DNA of 64,000 bases from Comamonas endophytica (GCF_023634805.2 NZ_CP106881.1:3129501-3193500); one strand, 5' to 3'. Positions 36,164 to 45,625 are shown, counted from the stretch's first letter. The notes: generated by a model from the sequence alone, not told the origin. Numbers and translations are program-made.

Positions 36164-37780
36164 ATGCAACACGACAAGATCCTCATCCTCGACTTCGGCT
36201 CCCAAGTCACCCAGCTGATTGCGCGCCGCGTGCGCGAAGCACATGTCTACTGCGAAGTGCATCCCTGCGACGTGAGCAGCGACTGGGTGCGCGAGTTCGC
36301 CGCCGACGGCAAGCTGCGCGGGGTGATCCTGTCGGGCAGCCACGCCAGCGTCTACGAAGTCGACGACCGCGCGCCCGACGCCGTGTTCGAGCTGGGCCTG
36401 CCCGTGCTCGGCATCTGCTACGGCATGCAGACCATGGCCACCCAGCTGGGCGGCAAGGTCGAAGGCTCGCACCACCGCGAGTTCGGCTACGCCGAAGTGC
36501 GCGCCCACGGCGAGACCAGCCTGCTCAAGGGCATCGAGGACTTCGCCACGGACGAGGGCAACAGCATGCTCAAGGTCTGGATGAGCCACGGCGACAAGGT
36601 GACCCAGCTGCCCCCGGGCTTCGAGGTCATGTGCTCGACGCCGTCCTGCCCGATCGCCGGCATGGCCGACGAAGCGCGCCGCTATTACGCCGTGCAGTTC
36701 CACCCCGAAGTCACGCACAGCGTGCAGGGCCAGGCGATGCTCGACCGCTTCGTGCGCGACATCTGCGGCGCCGCGCCCGACTGGATCATGGGCGACTACA
36801 TCGAGGAAGCCGTGGCGAAGATCCGCGAGCAGGTGGGTGACGAGGAAGTCATCCTGGGCCTGTCCGGCGGCGTCGATTCGTCCGTGGCCGCGGCGCTGAT
36901 CCACCGCGCGATCGGCGACCAGCTGACCTGCGTCTTCGTCGACCACGGCCTGCTGCGCCTGAACGAGGGCGACATGGTCATGGAGATGTTTGCCGGCAAG
37001 CTGCACGCCAAGGTGGTGCGCGTCGATGCCGCCGACCTGTTCCTGGGCGAGCTCGCCGGCGTGTCCGAACCCGAGCAGAAGCGCAAGATCATCGGCCGCC
37101 TGTTCGTCGATGTCTTCAAGGCCGAAGCCAGCAAGCTCAAGGCCGCCAATGCCGGCAGCAAGGGCGCGACCTTCCTGGCGCAGGGCACGATCTACCCCGA
37201 CGTGATCGAGTCGGGCGGCGCCAAGAGCAAGAAGGCCGTGACCATCAAGAGCCACCACAACGTGGGTGGCCTGCCCGAGCAGCTGGGCCTGAAGCTGCTC
37301 GAGCCCCTGCGCGACCTCTTCAAGGACGAAGTGCGCGAGCTCGGCGTGGCCCTGGGTCTGCCGCGCAACATGGTCTACCGCCACCCGTTCCCCGGCCCGG
37401 GGCTGGGCGTGCGCATCCTGGGCGAAGTCAAGAAGGAATACGCCGACCTGCTGCGCCGCGCCGACGCGATCTTCAACGAGGAACTCTACAACTTCGTCGA
37501 CGCCGCCTCGGGCAAGAACTGGTATGAGCTGACCAGCCAGGCCTTCACCGTGTTCCTGCCCGTCAAGAGCGTGGGCGTCATGGGCGACGGCCGCACCTAC
37601 GACTACGTCGTGGCGCTGCGCGCGGTGCAGACCAGCGACTTCATGACGGCGGACTGGGCCGAGCTGCCCTATGCGCTGCTGAAGAAGGTGTCAGGCCGGA
37701 TCATCAACGAAGTGCGCGGCATCAACCGCGTGACCTACGACGTTTCGACGAAGCCGCCGGCGACGATCGAGTGGGAGTGA
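36164..37780 (+). CDS. guaA: GMP synthase (glutamine-hydrolysing)
   Basis: A 538-aa enzyme converting XMP to GMP. The glutamine amidotransferase domain (1-200) has nucleophile Cys85 in [10 protein letters not shown] and the His-Glu pair in [10 protein letters not shown]. The ATP pyrophosphatase P-loop is [11 protein letters not shown]. The C-terminal dimerisation domain ends [17 protein letters not shown] 36164 ([20 protein letters not shown]) is the family start, although no good ribosome site precedes it. An in-frame ATG at 36110 is possible but unlike the family. A terminator follows 47 bp downstream. Confidence 0.97.
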   Translation: MQHDKILILDFGSQVTQLIARRVREAHVYCEVHPCDVSSDWVREFAADGKLRGVILSGSHASVYEVDDRAPDAVFELGLPVLGICYGMQTMATQLGGKVEGSHHREFGYAEVRAHGETSLLKGIEDFATDEGNSMLKVWMSHGDKVTQLPPGFEVMCSTPSCPIAGMADEARRYYAVQFHPEVTHSVQGQAMLDRFVRDICGAAPDWIMGDYIEEAVAKIREQVGDEEVILGLSGGVDSSVAAALIHRAIGDQLTCVFVDHGLLRLNEGDMVMEMFAGKLHAKVVRVDAADLFLGELAGVSEPEQKRKIIGRLFVDVFKAEASKLKAANAGSKGATFLAQGTIYPDVIESGGAKSKKAVTIKSHHNVGGLPEQLGLKLLEPLRDLFKDEVRELGVALGLPRNMVYRHPFPGPGLGVRILGEVKKEYADLLRRADAIFNEELYNFVDAASGKNWYELTSQAFTVFLPVKSVGVMGDGRTYDYVVALRAVQTSDFMTADWAELPYALLKKVSGRIINEVRGINRVTYDVSTKPPATIEWE

Positions 37781-37827
37781 TATCCGCATAGGCCGCTGCC
37801 GGATCCGGCTCGGGCGCCAACCATCGA

Positions 37828-37852
37828 AGCCCGCTTTGCAGCGGGCTTTTTT
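37828..37852 (+). terminator. Terminator of guaB-guaA
   Basis: Stem AGCCCGC-TTTGCA-GCGGGCT followed by TTTTTT. It lies 5 bp before the stop of the facing lipoprotein gene. Confidence 0.88.
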
Positions 37853-37856
37853 GCTT

Positions 37857-38657
37857 TCAGAGGCTCTTGCAGGCGAAGCGGGCCACTCCGCTGTAGAGGT
37901 TGCCGCCTGGCAGCTGGGCCTTGTACCCCACCACCAGCGCAGGGGTTGCACTGCCCTGGTCCGCCAATGCGATCGCCGCGCCTGGGCCCTGCGCCAGCAT
38001 CCTGCCGGTGATCGGCATGGACCCCGCACTCCTGATGCGTGTGTGGAGATCTACCGTGGCACTTCCAGCATCCACCTGCAGCTGCAACGCCCCCTGTACG
38101 CCAGCACCGTCGGTATCGAAGGAGACATCGGCGGATCCGCTTGCCGAGCCGGCGTTCCTGGCAGAAGCGTAAAAATTGGTTGGCGTCGTGGCGGCCACCG
38201 AAGTGCACCGGAGCTGGCCGCTGGCGGGCAGTTTGGCCAAACTGTTATAGACGAGGTAGTGATAGGCATTGTTGTCCGTGCCCGTGAGCGTGTCGGTGCG
38301 CGAGGATCCAGTCACAGTGCCTCTCACCCAGCGGCCAAGCGCATAGTGGGTGTCGCCGGAAATATCTGCCGTCTGACGAGACCCCGACAGGGTGTATTCG
38401 TCCAGGCGCACCATGGCGCCGCTGTCTGCCTGCTCGGACTCGCCTGCGGAGAAGACCTCCAAGCCTCTCGCGAAAAGCATGAAGCGTTTCTTTTCCTTGG
38501 GTACGAATTTGGCGGAGACCTTGCCGGTGTCGACGGCCGGGGCCAGGCCTGCCGTCGCTGCAGGAGACGCGGGACCATCTTCGCCGCCACCGCCTCCGCA
38601 GGCCTGCAGCAAGGCCAAGAGCAGCACCGAAAGAGAAACACGAGTGCATTGGTTCAT
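37857..38657 (-). CDS. Lipoprotein, paralogue 1 of a tandem pair, unknown function
   Basis: A 266-aa exported lipoprotein: signal peptide LSVLLLALLQ, lipobox Cys, then GGGGGE. The mature body contains blocks shared with the next gene: GESEQADSGAMVRLDEYTLS, GSRQTADISGDTHYALGRWV, and PGGNLYSGVARFACKSL at the end. AAGGA is placed correctly for ATG 38657; a second ATG 9 bp upstream is too close to it. Two cysteines in the body (around RCTSV and the terminal FACK) could form a disulphide. I do not recognise the fold; it is predicted to be beta-rich. It faces guaA. Confidence 0.8.
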   Translation of the reverse strand: MNQCTRVSLSVLLLALLQACGGGGGEDGPASPAATAGLAPAVDTGKVSAKFVPKEKKRFMLFARGLEVFSAGESEQADSGAMVRLDEYTLSGSRQTADISGDTHYALGRWVRGTVTGSSRTDTLTGTDNNAYHYLVYNSLAKLPASGQLRCTSVAATTPTNFYASARNAGSASGSADVSFDTDGAGVQGALQLQVDAGSATVDLHTRIRSAGSMPITGRMLAQGPGAAIALADQGSATPALVVGYKAQLPGGNLYSGVARFACKSL

Positions 38658-38720
38658 GATGTGCATCCTTGGGTTGTGATCAGAAATGCGCTTGCACTGC
38701 GGACCGGACCTGCGGCCGTA

Positions 38721-39524
38721 TCACTTCTTGGTGCAGGAAAAACGGGCGACTCCGGTATAGAAGGTGCCGCCAGGCAACTGCGCCCTGTAGCCCATGACCA
38801 ACCCGGGAATGGGGCTGCCCTGGTCTGCCAGCATGAGCGCCGCACCCGGGCCCTGCGCCAGCAGCAGCCCGCTATAGGACGTTTGCTCCACATCCGTGAT
38901 TTCTGCGGACAGGGCCATCGGTGCGCTTTCCCCGACCACGCGCACCTGTATCGTGGCCCGTATGCTTGTGCCCCTGTCGCTGAACACCATGGTTCCGGAT
39001 CCGCTTGCCGACCCGAGCTTCGCATGGCGATCGGAATTGGCCGTCGGCGCCGTGGCGGCGACGGTCTTGCATTCGGCTTGGCCGATGGTGGGCAGTGCAG
39101 TCACGCCGTTGAAGGCAAGGTAGTGATATGACTTGTGGTTGTCCCCGTTCAAGGTCTCGGTTTGCGAGGATCGGGTGACGGTGCCCTTCAGCCAGCGGCC
39201 GAGCGCATAGTGTGCGTCGCCGGTAATGTCCACCGTCTGGCGTGATCCCGACAAGGTGGCCGATCCCAGGCGGACCATGGCGCCGCTGTCTGTCTGTTCG
39301 GACTCCCCGCGCAAGATCGAATGGCCGGACGCGGAGAACAGCAGGAAGCGCCTGGTTTCGGTGGGGACGAGCCTGGCGGAGACCGAGCCGATGTCGGCGC
39401 CAGCGGCAGCGATGCCTTCGGCTGCCGGCGGCGCGGGACTGGCCTTATCATCGCCGCCGCCTCCGCAGGCCTGCAGCAGGGACAGCAGCAGCACGGACAG
39501 GGAAACATGAATGGGTTTGCGCAT
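38721..39524 (-). CDS. Lipoprotein, paralogue 2 of a tandem pair, unknown function
   Basis: A 267-aa lipoprotein with signal LSVLLLSLLQ and lipobox Cys followed by GGGGDD. Shared blocks with paralogue 1 are GESEQTDSGAMVRLGSATLS, GSRQTVDITGDAHYALGRWL, GPGAALMLADQGSPIPGLVM and GGTFYTGVARFSCTK, in identical order. By eye roughly half the residues match. A GGAG site precedes ATG 39524. The pair is separated by 63 bp and read in the same direction, so it probably arose by local gene duplication. No neighbour hints at a role. The 320 bp upstream (39525-39848) contains no gene I can support. Confidence 0.8.
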   Translation of the reverse strand: MRKPIHVSLSVLLLSLLQACGGGGDDKASPAPPAAEGIAAAGADIGSVSARLVPTETRRFLLFSASGHSILRGESEQTDSGAMVRLGSATLSGSRQTVDITGDAHYALGRWLKGTVTRSSQTETLNGDNHKSYHYLAFNGVTALPTIGQAECKTVAATAPTANSDRHAKLGSASGSGTMVFSDRGTSIRATIQVRVVGESAPMALSAEITDVEQTSYSGLLLAQGPGAALMLADQGSPIPGLVMGYRAQLPGGTFYTGVARFSCTKK

Positions 39525-39848
39525 GGTGTGTCACTCCATGGGTGATGCTGAAAAAGACCCATCGGCAAAGGGCGCCGCGCATACACCTCGTGAATTGCCA
39601 TATCGGCACTGATGGACTGCATCGGGTATGGGTGGTCTGTTGATTTTGCTGAGCGCGCAATGAATCGATCCGTTGGGAGCAGGTTGACGGCGCATAGGAA
39701 ATCGGTGCGAGGGAGGATAGGAATACTTGTCCCTTTAAGTCGGCTGCGGCTGCGGGGACGCTCAACCCCGCGACTCTTGCAGTGAGCAGCGATGGTTCGG
39801 CGTCGAGCCGGGTTAAGCTGGGCACGACAAGAACACCAAGGAATGCCC

Positions 39849-40769
39849 ATGGCGAATTTCGAAGTTGGCGAGATCGTGCGCGCGCTGCGCGGCGCGCGCG
39901 AGGAATGGCGCGACCTGCAAAAACGCTCGCGTGAGCCGGGTGAACGCGAGTTTCCGTCGCGCGATGCCGTGGAGCGTGTGGTCGAAGGGCTCAAGGGCGC
40001 GTTGTTCCCGATGCGCCTGGGCCCGACCAACCTGCGCCACGAGAGCGAGGATTTCTACGTGGGCCACACGCTCGATGCCGCGCTGCAGGAACTGCTGGGC
40101 CAGGCCCGGCTGGAGCTGAACTTCAACGCGCGGCATGCGGCGCGCCCGGCGCAGGAGATCGAGGTCCAGGCCATCGAGGCGGTGCGCCGGTTTGCCAATG
40201 CGCTGCCCGAATTGCGGCGCCTGCTCGACACCGATGTGCTCGCGGCCTACCAGGGCGATCCGGCCGCGCGCAGTGTGGACGAAGTACTGCTGTGCTATCC
40301 CGGCGTGCTGGCGATGATCCACCACCGCCTGGCGCATGTGCTCTACGGGCTGGAGCTGCCGCTGTTGGCGCGCATCGTCGCCGAGCTGTCGCATGCGCAG
40401 ACCGGCATCGACATCCATCCCGGCGCGAAGATCGGCGCCAGCTTCTTCATCGACCACGGCACGGGTGTCGTCATCGGCGAGACCGCCGTCATCGGCAACC
40501 ATGTGCGCCTCTACCAGGCCGTGACGCTGGGCGCCAAGCGCTTTCCAACCGACAGCGAGGGCCAGCTGAAGAAGGGCTTGCCGCGCCACCCGGTGGTGGA
40601 AGACGATGTGGTGATCTACGCCGGCGCCACGATCCTGGGCCGCGTGACGCTGGGCCGGGGTGCGACCATTGGCGGCAATGTCTGGATCACGGATGATGTG
40701 GCGCCGGGGGCCAGTGTGACGCAGGCCAGCCTGCAGAAGGCGCCCAGGGGAGGGGCTGCGCCCGATTGA
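39849..40769 (+). CDS. epsC: Serine O-acetyltransferase (EpsC/CysE-type)
   Basis: A 306-aa enzyme making O-acetylserine, the precursor of cysteine. The C-terminal left-handed helix has hexapeptide repeats with the catalytic His in SFFIDHGTGVVIGETAVIG and the block VGNHVRLYQAVTLGAKRFP-type text (here IGNHVRLYQAVTLGAKRF). The long N-terminal helical domain (about 170 aa) is characteristic of the EpsC-like branch rather than enteric CysE. AAGGA at 39837-39841 fits ATG 39849. ATG 39843 is an alternative but too near. It converges with the MazG-like gene, leaving 3 bp. Confidence 0.93.
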   Translation: MANFEVGEIVRALRGAREEWRDLQKRSREPGEREFPSRDAVERVVEGLKGALFPMRLGPTNLRHESEDFYVGHTLDAALQELLGQARLELNFNARHAARPAQEIEVQAIEAVRRFANALPELRRLLDTDVLAAYQGDPAARSVDEVLLCYPGVLAMIHHRLAHVLYGLELPLLARIVAELSHAQTGIDIHPGAKIGASFFIDHGTGVVIGETAVIGNHVRLYQAVTLGAKRFPTDSEGQLKKGLPRHPVVEDDVVIYAGATILGRVTLGRGATIGGNVWITDDVAPGASVTQASLQKAPRGGAAPD

Positions 40770-40772
40770 CGA

Positions 40773-41147
40773 TCAGGACCTGGGCAACCGGTCGTACTTG
40801 GTGCTTACACCGCGCGCAGCTTCCACTGGGTACCTGGCGGCGTTGGCGGCCAGCTTGTCCGTGATCGCCGCGTTGAGATCCACGCCCAGCACGTCCGCAA
40901 GGCGAATGAGGTAGAGAGCGACGTCGGCCAGTTCGTCCCTTACCGCCTGGGCGGTACTGGGCGCCGAAGCCGCTGCGTGCGAGTCGGCCTCGGTCATCCA
41001 CTGGAAGATCTCCGTCAGCTCGCCGACTTCCCCCGACAGCGCCATGGCCAGGTTCTTGGGCGAATGGAACTGCTGCCAATCCCGCTCGTGCGCAAATTGC
41101 CGCAGCGCCTGCGTGGCGCCGTCCACATCGATCAAAGTCCGGTTCAC
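40773..41147 (-). CDS. MazG-like nucleotide pyrophosphohydrolase
   Basis: A 124-aa all-alpha NTP pyrophosphatase of the MazG/dCTPase (RS21-C6-like) group. Magnesium ligands lie in LSGEVGELTEIFQWMTE and DELADVALYLIRLADVLGV. It begins with HERDWQQFHSPKNLAMALSG, the family opening. These enzymes hydrolyse non-canonical or excess dNTPs to monophosphates. The start is GTG 41147 with an AAGGGGGT-like ribosome site. It is a single gene. Confidence 0.9.
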   Translation of the reverse strand: MNRTLIDVDGATQALRQFAHERDWQQFHSPKNLAMALSGEVGELTEIFQWMTEADSHAAASAPSTAQAVRDELADVALYLIRLADVLGVDLNAAITDKLAANAARYPVEAARGVSTKYDRLPRS

Positions 41148-41224
41148 GTTCTACCCCCTTGGGTAAGGATTGTCATCCATTCCCGTCGCCTGATGCACCG
41201 TCCAGCCGGCCTGCGCTCACCAAG

Positions 41225-41256
41225 AAAAAGCCTTGGCAAGCGGACCTGCCAAGGCT
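41225..41256 (-). terminator. Terminator of the CaiB-Bug operon
   Basis: A 10-bp perfect stem (AGCCTTGGCA / TGCCAAGGCT) with an 8-nt loop. On the minus strand it is followed by TTTTTC. It lies 37 bp beyond the Bug gene stop. Confidence 0.88.
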
Positions 41257-41292
41257 TCGCTGGCAAGCCCCATCCCGTCGGAGCATGCGGCC

Positions 41293-42294
41293 TCAGAGCG
41301 CCGAGATGTTCTTGTCCTTGGCGATCTTGCTCCATCGCGCATAGTCGGTCCCCAGGCGCTTGCGCATCGTCTCCGAGTCCTGGTAGCTGGCGACCGCCCC
41401 TGCACCGATCAGCTTCTTCTGCAGCTCGGGGTCGGCCAGGATCACCTTCAGCTCGGCATTCAGGCGGTCGACGATGGCGCGCGGCGTGCCCAGGGGCGCG
41501 ACCAGGCCGCCCCAGGTGTCGGCGTCGAACCCGGCAAAGCCCTGTTCGGCCACCGACTGGATGCCCGGCAGCAGCAGCTTTGCCTTGTTGGAGCTGCCGG
41601 CAATGGCGCGCAGCTTGCCCGCCTGGATGTGGGGCAGGGCGGCAACCACGTCGGCGAACATCACCGGGACTTGCCCGCCGATCAGGTCGGTCACGGCTGG
41701 AGCGCTGCCGCGGTAGGGGATGTGCTGCATGTCGAAGCCGCCCAGGTCCTTGAGCTGCTCCATCGACAGGTGGCCGAAGCTGCCGGTGCCGGAGCTGGTG
41801 TAGTTCAGCGGCGTCTGGGCGGCCTTGGCGTGGGCGATCAGCTGCTGCAGGTTAGTGACCTCGGGCAGCACGCGCGGGTTGATGACGATGGCCATGGGCA
41901 GGTCATAGACCGTGGCCACGGGCAGGAAGTCCTTGCGCACGTCATAGGCGTTGTTGTTGAAAAGCAGCGGCGCAAGCAGCGCCGGCATGCCGAACATCGA
42001 CAGGTTGTAGCCGTCGGCGGGCGACTTGATGAACGCCGCCGTGCCGATCGAGCCCGAGGCGCCCGGACGGTTCTCGACGATCATGGTCTGGCCCAGGCGC
42101 TCGCCAAGCTTTTGCGCGACGATGCGCGCGGCGGTGTCGGTGGGACCGCCGGGTGGGAAGGCGACGACGATCTTCACCAGCTTGCTGGGCCAGGCGGGAT
42201 CGGCGGCGAAGCTGATGCCCGAAAAGGCGCCGAGCGCGCTGGCGGCGCCAGCGGCCAGCAGGTGGCGGCGATTGATTGCGTGAGGTTGATCCAT
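41293..42294 (-). CDS. Bug-family (TctC) periplasmic solute-binding protein
   Basis: A 333-aa receptor with a twin-arginine signal (INRRHLLAAGAASALGAFSG) ending FAADPA. The ligand-loop block is VVAFPPGGPTDTAARIVAQK, with later VENRPGASGSIGT and MQHIPYRGSAPAVTDLIGGQ. It is co-directional with the upstream CaiB-type CoA-transferase (26 bp gap), so the receptor presumably delivers the acid that the transferase activates. GGAGA precedes the ATG. The ligand is unknown. Confidence 0.93.
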   Translation of the reverse strand: MDQPHAINRRHLLAAGAASALGAFSGISFAADPAWPSKLVKIVVAFPPGGPTDTAARIVAQKLGERLGQTMIVENRPGASGSIGTAAFIKSPADGYNLSMFGMPALLAPLLFNNNAYDVRKDFLPVATVYDLPMAIVINPRVLPEVTNLQQLIAHAKAAQTPLNYTSSGTGSFGHLSMEQLKDLGGFDMQHIPYRGSAPAVTDLIGGQVPVMFADVVAALPHIQAGKLRAIAGSSNKAKLLLPGIQSVAEQGFAGFDADTWGGLVAPLGTPRAIVDRLNAELKVILADPELQKKLIGAGAVASYQDSETMRKRLGTDYARWSKIAKDKNISAL

Positions 42295-42320
42295 CTCTTG
42301 TCTCCGTTGAAAAATAATAT

Positions 42321-43529
42321 TCAGATGATGTTCTGCGCGCGCAACGCGGCAATGGCGTCGGGGGCCATTCCCAGCTGCTCGCTCAGCACGGCGTCGGTGT
42401 GTTCGCCCAGATGCGGCGGCGGCATGCGCACGGGCAGGCGTTCGCCGTCCATGGCATAGGGAGGCGCCAGCACGGCCTGCGCGCCAGCTTCGCGGTCTTC
42501 ATAGCGGTGCAGCAAACCTGCCGTCCGGGTGCGTTCGGACTGCAGCGCGTCCAGCATGCCCAGTACCTCGCCGCAGGGAATCTGCGCGGCCGTGAGCTGC
42601 GCCAGCAGCTCGGCCCGCGGCTTGCGGCGCAGCGCCTCGTGGATCAGCGGCATGAGCACATGGCGGTTGGCAGAGCGCGCGGTGTTGGTGGCGAAGCGCT
42701 CGTCGGTGGTCCATTCGGGGCGCTCGATGATCTCGTTGCAAAAGCGCTGGAACTGGCCGTTGTTGCCCACGGTGATCACCAGCGGGCCGTCGGCGGCTTC
42801 GAACACGCCGTAGGGGACGATGGACGGATGGGCGTTGCCGAACTTCGGCGGGTCCCCATCCTTGAGCAGCGCCTCCATGCCGTAGTAGCTGGTGATCATC
42901 AGGCCGCAGTCGTAGAGCGCCATCTGCACGTGGCGGCCCCGGCCGGTGGTGTGGCGCTCATAGAGGGCGGCAAGGATGGCCTGCGCGGAGTACATGCCGG
43001 TGAACATGTCGACGGCGGCTATGCCGAACTTCAGCGGCCCCTGGCCTTCCTCGCCGTTCATGGCCATCAGCCCGGCCTCGCCTTGCACTACCAGGTCATA
43101 GCCGGGACGCCTGGCCTCGGGCCCGCTGCGCGAATAGCCGGAGATGGAACAGTACACGAGGCGCGGGTTGAGGGCGCTGAGCTGTTCGTAGCCCAGGCCG
43201 AGCTTCTCCGCGCCGCCGACCTTGAAGTTCTGGATCACCACATCGCTTCGTGCCGCCAGCTGCAGCGCAATCTCCTGGCCCTGGGGCGACTGCAGGTCCA
43301 GGCTGATCGAGCGTTTGTTGCGGTTGGCGCTGTTGAAATACGAGGTATTGCGGCTGCCCACGCGCACGCCCCAGTCGCGCGTGTCGTCGCCGCGGCTCGG
43401 GTGCTCGACCTTGGTGACATCGGCGCCCAGGTCGGCCAGCGACATGGCGCACATGGGCCCGGCCAGCACGCGCGACAGATCGAGAACACGCAGGCCGGCG
43501 AGCGGCTGCAGGGGAAGGGAAGCGGTCAT
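42321..43529 (-). CDS. CaiB/BaiF-type (class III) CoA-transferase
   Basis: A 402-aa enzyme transferring CoA between an acyl-CoA donor and a carboxylic acid. The N-terminal CoA site has LSRVLAGPMCAMSLADLGAD, then NRNKRSISLDL. The catalytic Asp174 is in FGIAAVDMFTGMY, in the usual position. The C-terminal block PPPHLGEHTDAVLSEQLGM is standard. The operon with a Bug receptor and the divergent LysR gene indicate an inducible catabolic step, with substrate unknown. Confidence 0.92.
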   Translation of the reverse strand: MTASLPLQPLAGLRVLDLSRVLAGPMCAMSLADLGADVTKVEHPSRGDDTRDWGVRVGSRNTSYFNSANRNKRSISLDLQSPQGQEIALQLAARSDVVIQNFKVGGAEKLGLGYEQLSALNPRLVYCSISGYSRSGPEARRPGYDLVVQGEAGLMAMNGEEGQGPLKFGIAAVDMFTGMYSAQAILAALYERHTTGRGRHVQMALYDCGLMITSYYGMEALLKDGDPPKFGNAHPSIVPYGVFEAADGPLVITVGNNGQFQRFCNEIIERPEWTTDERFATNTARSANRHVLMPLIHEALRRKPRAELLAQLTAAQIPCGEVLGMLDALQSERTRTAGLLHRYEDREAGAQAVLAPPYAMDGERLPVRMPPPHLGEHTDAVLSEQLGMAPDAIAALRAQNII

Positions 43530-43633
43530 GCGAAAGCCTTGTCCAACAAATCAAAACGAGGCACGCGGACCCCTGGTTCAGCGACTGCGCCATCGTGCGC
43601 CAATCTGGTGCGTATTTTGATATGTTTAGAAAA

Positions 43634-43651
43634 TTTATCAATTGTGATAAA
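43634..43651. promoter_or_regulatory. Palindromic operator candidate between CaiB and LysR genes
   Basis: A perfect inverted repeat TTTATCA-ATTG-TGATAAA lies in an unusually AT-rich 150-bp divergent intergenic region. It is 32 bp before the LysR ATG and about 105 bp before the CoA-transferase start. The placement and T-Nn-A symmetry suit LysR-family autoregulation and control of the divergent operon. Confidence 0.55.
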
Positions 43652-43682
43652 AATTGAACATTGTGTATTCGTAAATTTGACA

Positions 43683-44597
43683 ATGAATCTGGCGACCCTT
43701 TCCCTGCTCGTGGACATCATCGAAGCCGGCAACCTGAGCCGGGCGTCCGTGCGCCTGGGCGTGAGCCGGGCCAGCGTGAGCCAGCGGCTCAACCAGCTCG
43801 AGCGCGAGCTGGGCCAGCAGCTGCTGCGGCGCACCACGCGCCAGATCGAGCCCACCGAGCTGGGATGGAAGCTCTATGAACACGGCCGCGCGATGCGCCA
43901 GGAGCTCCTGGCCGCCAGCGAATCGGTCAGCAGCCTGGGCCGGGGATTGCAGGGCACGGTGCGGCTGTCGGTGCCCAGCGGCTATGGCCAGCTGGCGATG
44001 TCGGCGTGGCTCACCGAGTTCATGCAGCTGTACCCGGGCGTGACACTGGAGGTCGTCTTCGACAACGACATCGAGGACCTGATGGCGGGCGCAGTGGATT
44101 TCGCCATGCGCGTGATGGCGGAGCCGCCGGCCAGCCTGGTCGCGCGCAACATGGGGCCGGTGCACTATGTGGCCTGCGCCGCACCGGCCCTGGTGCGCGA
44201 GCACGGCATGCCGCACAGCCTGGCGGAACTGCACCAGGTGCCGCTCATCACCTCGAACCTCACGGGCCAGAAGCTGCGCCTGGCCGGCCACCGCGTGGGC
44301 CGCAGTGCCGAGCTGCGCATCAAGCCGCGGCTGATGTCGGCCAACTTCTACTTCCTGCGCGACGCGATCCTGCAGGGACTGGGCGTGGGCGTGGTGCCCG
44401 ATTACATGGTGCGCGAGCCGCTGCAGCGCGGCGAGTTGGTGCAGCTGCCCTTCGCGCCGGGCAGCCTGAATTTCCTGTCGACCAACAAGTACCTGCTGTA
44501 CATGCCGACGCGCTACCAGACCAAAGCCATCGCGACGCTGGTCGATTTTCTGCTGGAGAAGGCGGGCAGGCAGGGCGGCCTGCCCGCGCCTGCCTGA
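43683..44597 (+). CDS. LysR-family transcriptional regulator
   Basis: A 304-aa regulator. The N-terminal winged HTH runs over residues 1-60 (LVDIIEAGNLSRASVRLGVS and RASVSQRLNQLERELGQQLL). A PBP2-type effector domain follows (TVRLSVPSGYGQLAMSAWLT, GLGVGVVPDYMVREPLQRGE). The effector-domain style is that of the CrgA/DhbR-like subgroup. It is divergently transcribed from the CaiB-Bug operon and separated from the second Bug gene (convergent) by an overlap-free junction at 44597/44598. The small-molecule inducer is unknown; it is presumably the substrate or its CoA ester. Confidence 0.92.
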   Translation: MNLATLSLLVDIIEAGNLSRASVRLGVSRASVSQRLNQLERELGQQLLRRTTRQIEPTELGWKLYEHGRAMRQELLAASESVSSLGRGLQGTVRLSVPSGYGQLAMSAWLTEFMQLYPGVTLEVVFDNDIEDLMAGAVDFAMRVMAEPPASLVARNMGPVHYVACAAPALVREHGMPHSLAELHQVPLITSNLTGQKLRLAGHRVGRSAELRIKPRLMSANFYFLRDAILQGLGVGVVPDYMVREPLQRGELVQLPFAPGSLNFLSTNKYLLYMPTRYQTKAIATLVDFLLEKAGRQGGLPAPA

Positions 44598-45578
44598 TCA
44601 CTCCGCCTGGATATTGGCTTCCTTGACCACCTTGGCCCACATGTCCCAGTCGCGCTTCACCATGGCGCCCAGCGCCTTGCCGTCCTTGAAGTCGGCAGTG
44701 GCGCCCTGGTCGAGTGCCTTCTTCTGGAACGCGGGATCGCCGAGCATGTTGCGCACGTCGGATTCCAGCTTGCGCACGATGTCGCCAGGCGTCTTGGCGG
44801 GCGCGAACAGCGCGAACCACGAGGTGGCGTTGACGCCGGGAAGGCCGGCTTCCGCGGTGGTGGGAACGCTTGCCAGGCTGGGCAGGCGCTCCTTGCCGGT
44901 CACGGCCAAGACCTTGAGCTTGCCGGCCTGGATGTGGGGCATGAAGGGCGGCGCGGTGCCGAAGGTCAGGTCCACTTGGCCGCTGAGCAGGTCCTGCAGC
45001 GCCGGGCCCGTGCCCTTGTACGGCACGTGCACCATGCGCACGCCGGCGGCCTGTTCCAGCTGCACGCCGGTCACGTGCTGGAGCGAACCATTGCCGGACG
45101 ACGCGTAGTTCAGCTTCGACGGATTGGCCTTGGCGTAGGCCACCAGTTCCTGCATGTTGTTCACGGGAAGATCGCGGCGCACCACGATGATCTGCGGTGC
45201 CGACAGCACGTTGGCCACGGGCACGAAGTCGGCCGGCTCCCAGGTGCTCCTGGCCAGATGGGGCGAGATCACGTGGAAGCCCGAGTACTGCATCAGCAGC
45301 GTGTAGCCGTCGGCTTCGGCGCGCTTGACCTGTGCCGCGGCGATGTTGCCGTTGCCGCCGCCCTTGTTCTCCACCACGATGGTCTGTCCCAGCACCGGGC
45401 CGAGCGCCTGCGCCGTCATGCGTGCGGCCAGGTCGGTCGTGCCGCCGGCGGAAGCGGGCACCACCATGGTGATCGGCCTGTCCGGGTAGTTGGGGCGTGC
45501 GGCGGCGGTGCCGGCCAGGCCCAGGGCCAGGCCGGTGGCCAATGCGAGACGGCTGAATTGCTGGCGAGTCATTGTCAT
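44598..45578 (-). CDS. Bug-family (TctC) periplasmic solute-binding protein
   Basis: A 326-aa receptor with signal peptide LALATGLALGLAGTAAA and the mature start RPNYPDRPITMVVPASAGGT. It has GQTIVVENKGGGNGNIAAAQ and VHVPYKGTGPALQDLLSGQV blocks. AAGGAG is well placed. It is the last gene of the three-gene unit CaiB-lyase-Bug (47847 down to 44598). The long fused frame above it is antisense noise. Its ligand is presumably an organic acid that the two enzymes of the operon act on. Confidence 0.93.
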   Translation of the reverse strand: MTMTRQQFSRLALATGLALGLAGTAAARPNYPDRPITMVVPASAGGTTDLAARMTAQALGPVLGQTIVVENKGGGNGNIAAAQVKRAEADGYTLLMQYSGFHVISPHLARSTWEPADFVPVANVLSAPQIIVVRRDLPVNNMQELVAYAKANPSKLNYASSGNGSLQHVTGVQLEQAAGVRMVHVPYKGTGPALQDLLSGQVDLTFGTAPPFMPHIQAGKLKVLAVTGKERLPSLASVPTTAEAGLPGVNATSWFALFAPAKTPGDIVRKLESDVRNMLGDPAFQKKALDQGATADFKDGKALGAMVKRDWDMWAKVVKEANIQAE

Positions 45579-45625
45579 GTTTTTCTCCTTGGATCCTGTG
45601 ATGGGCGAAGCCCTGTGTTGCGGGC

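Noticed and set aside
33733..36210. An 825-aa minus-strand frame ending in the DUF4124 protein
   Set aside because: Only the part from 34467 down has a signal peptide and domain; the rest is antisense to guaB.
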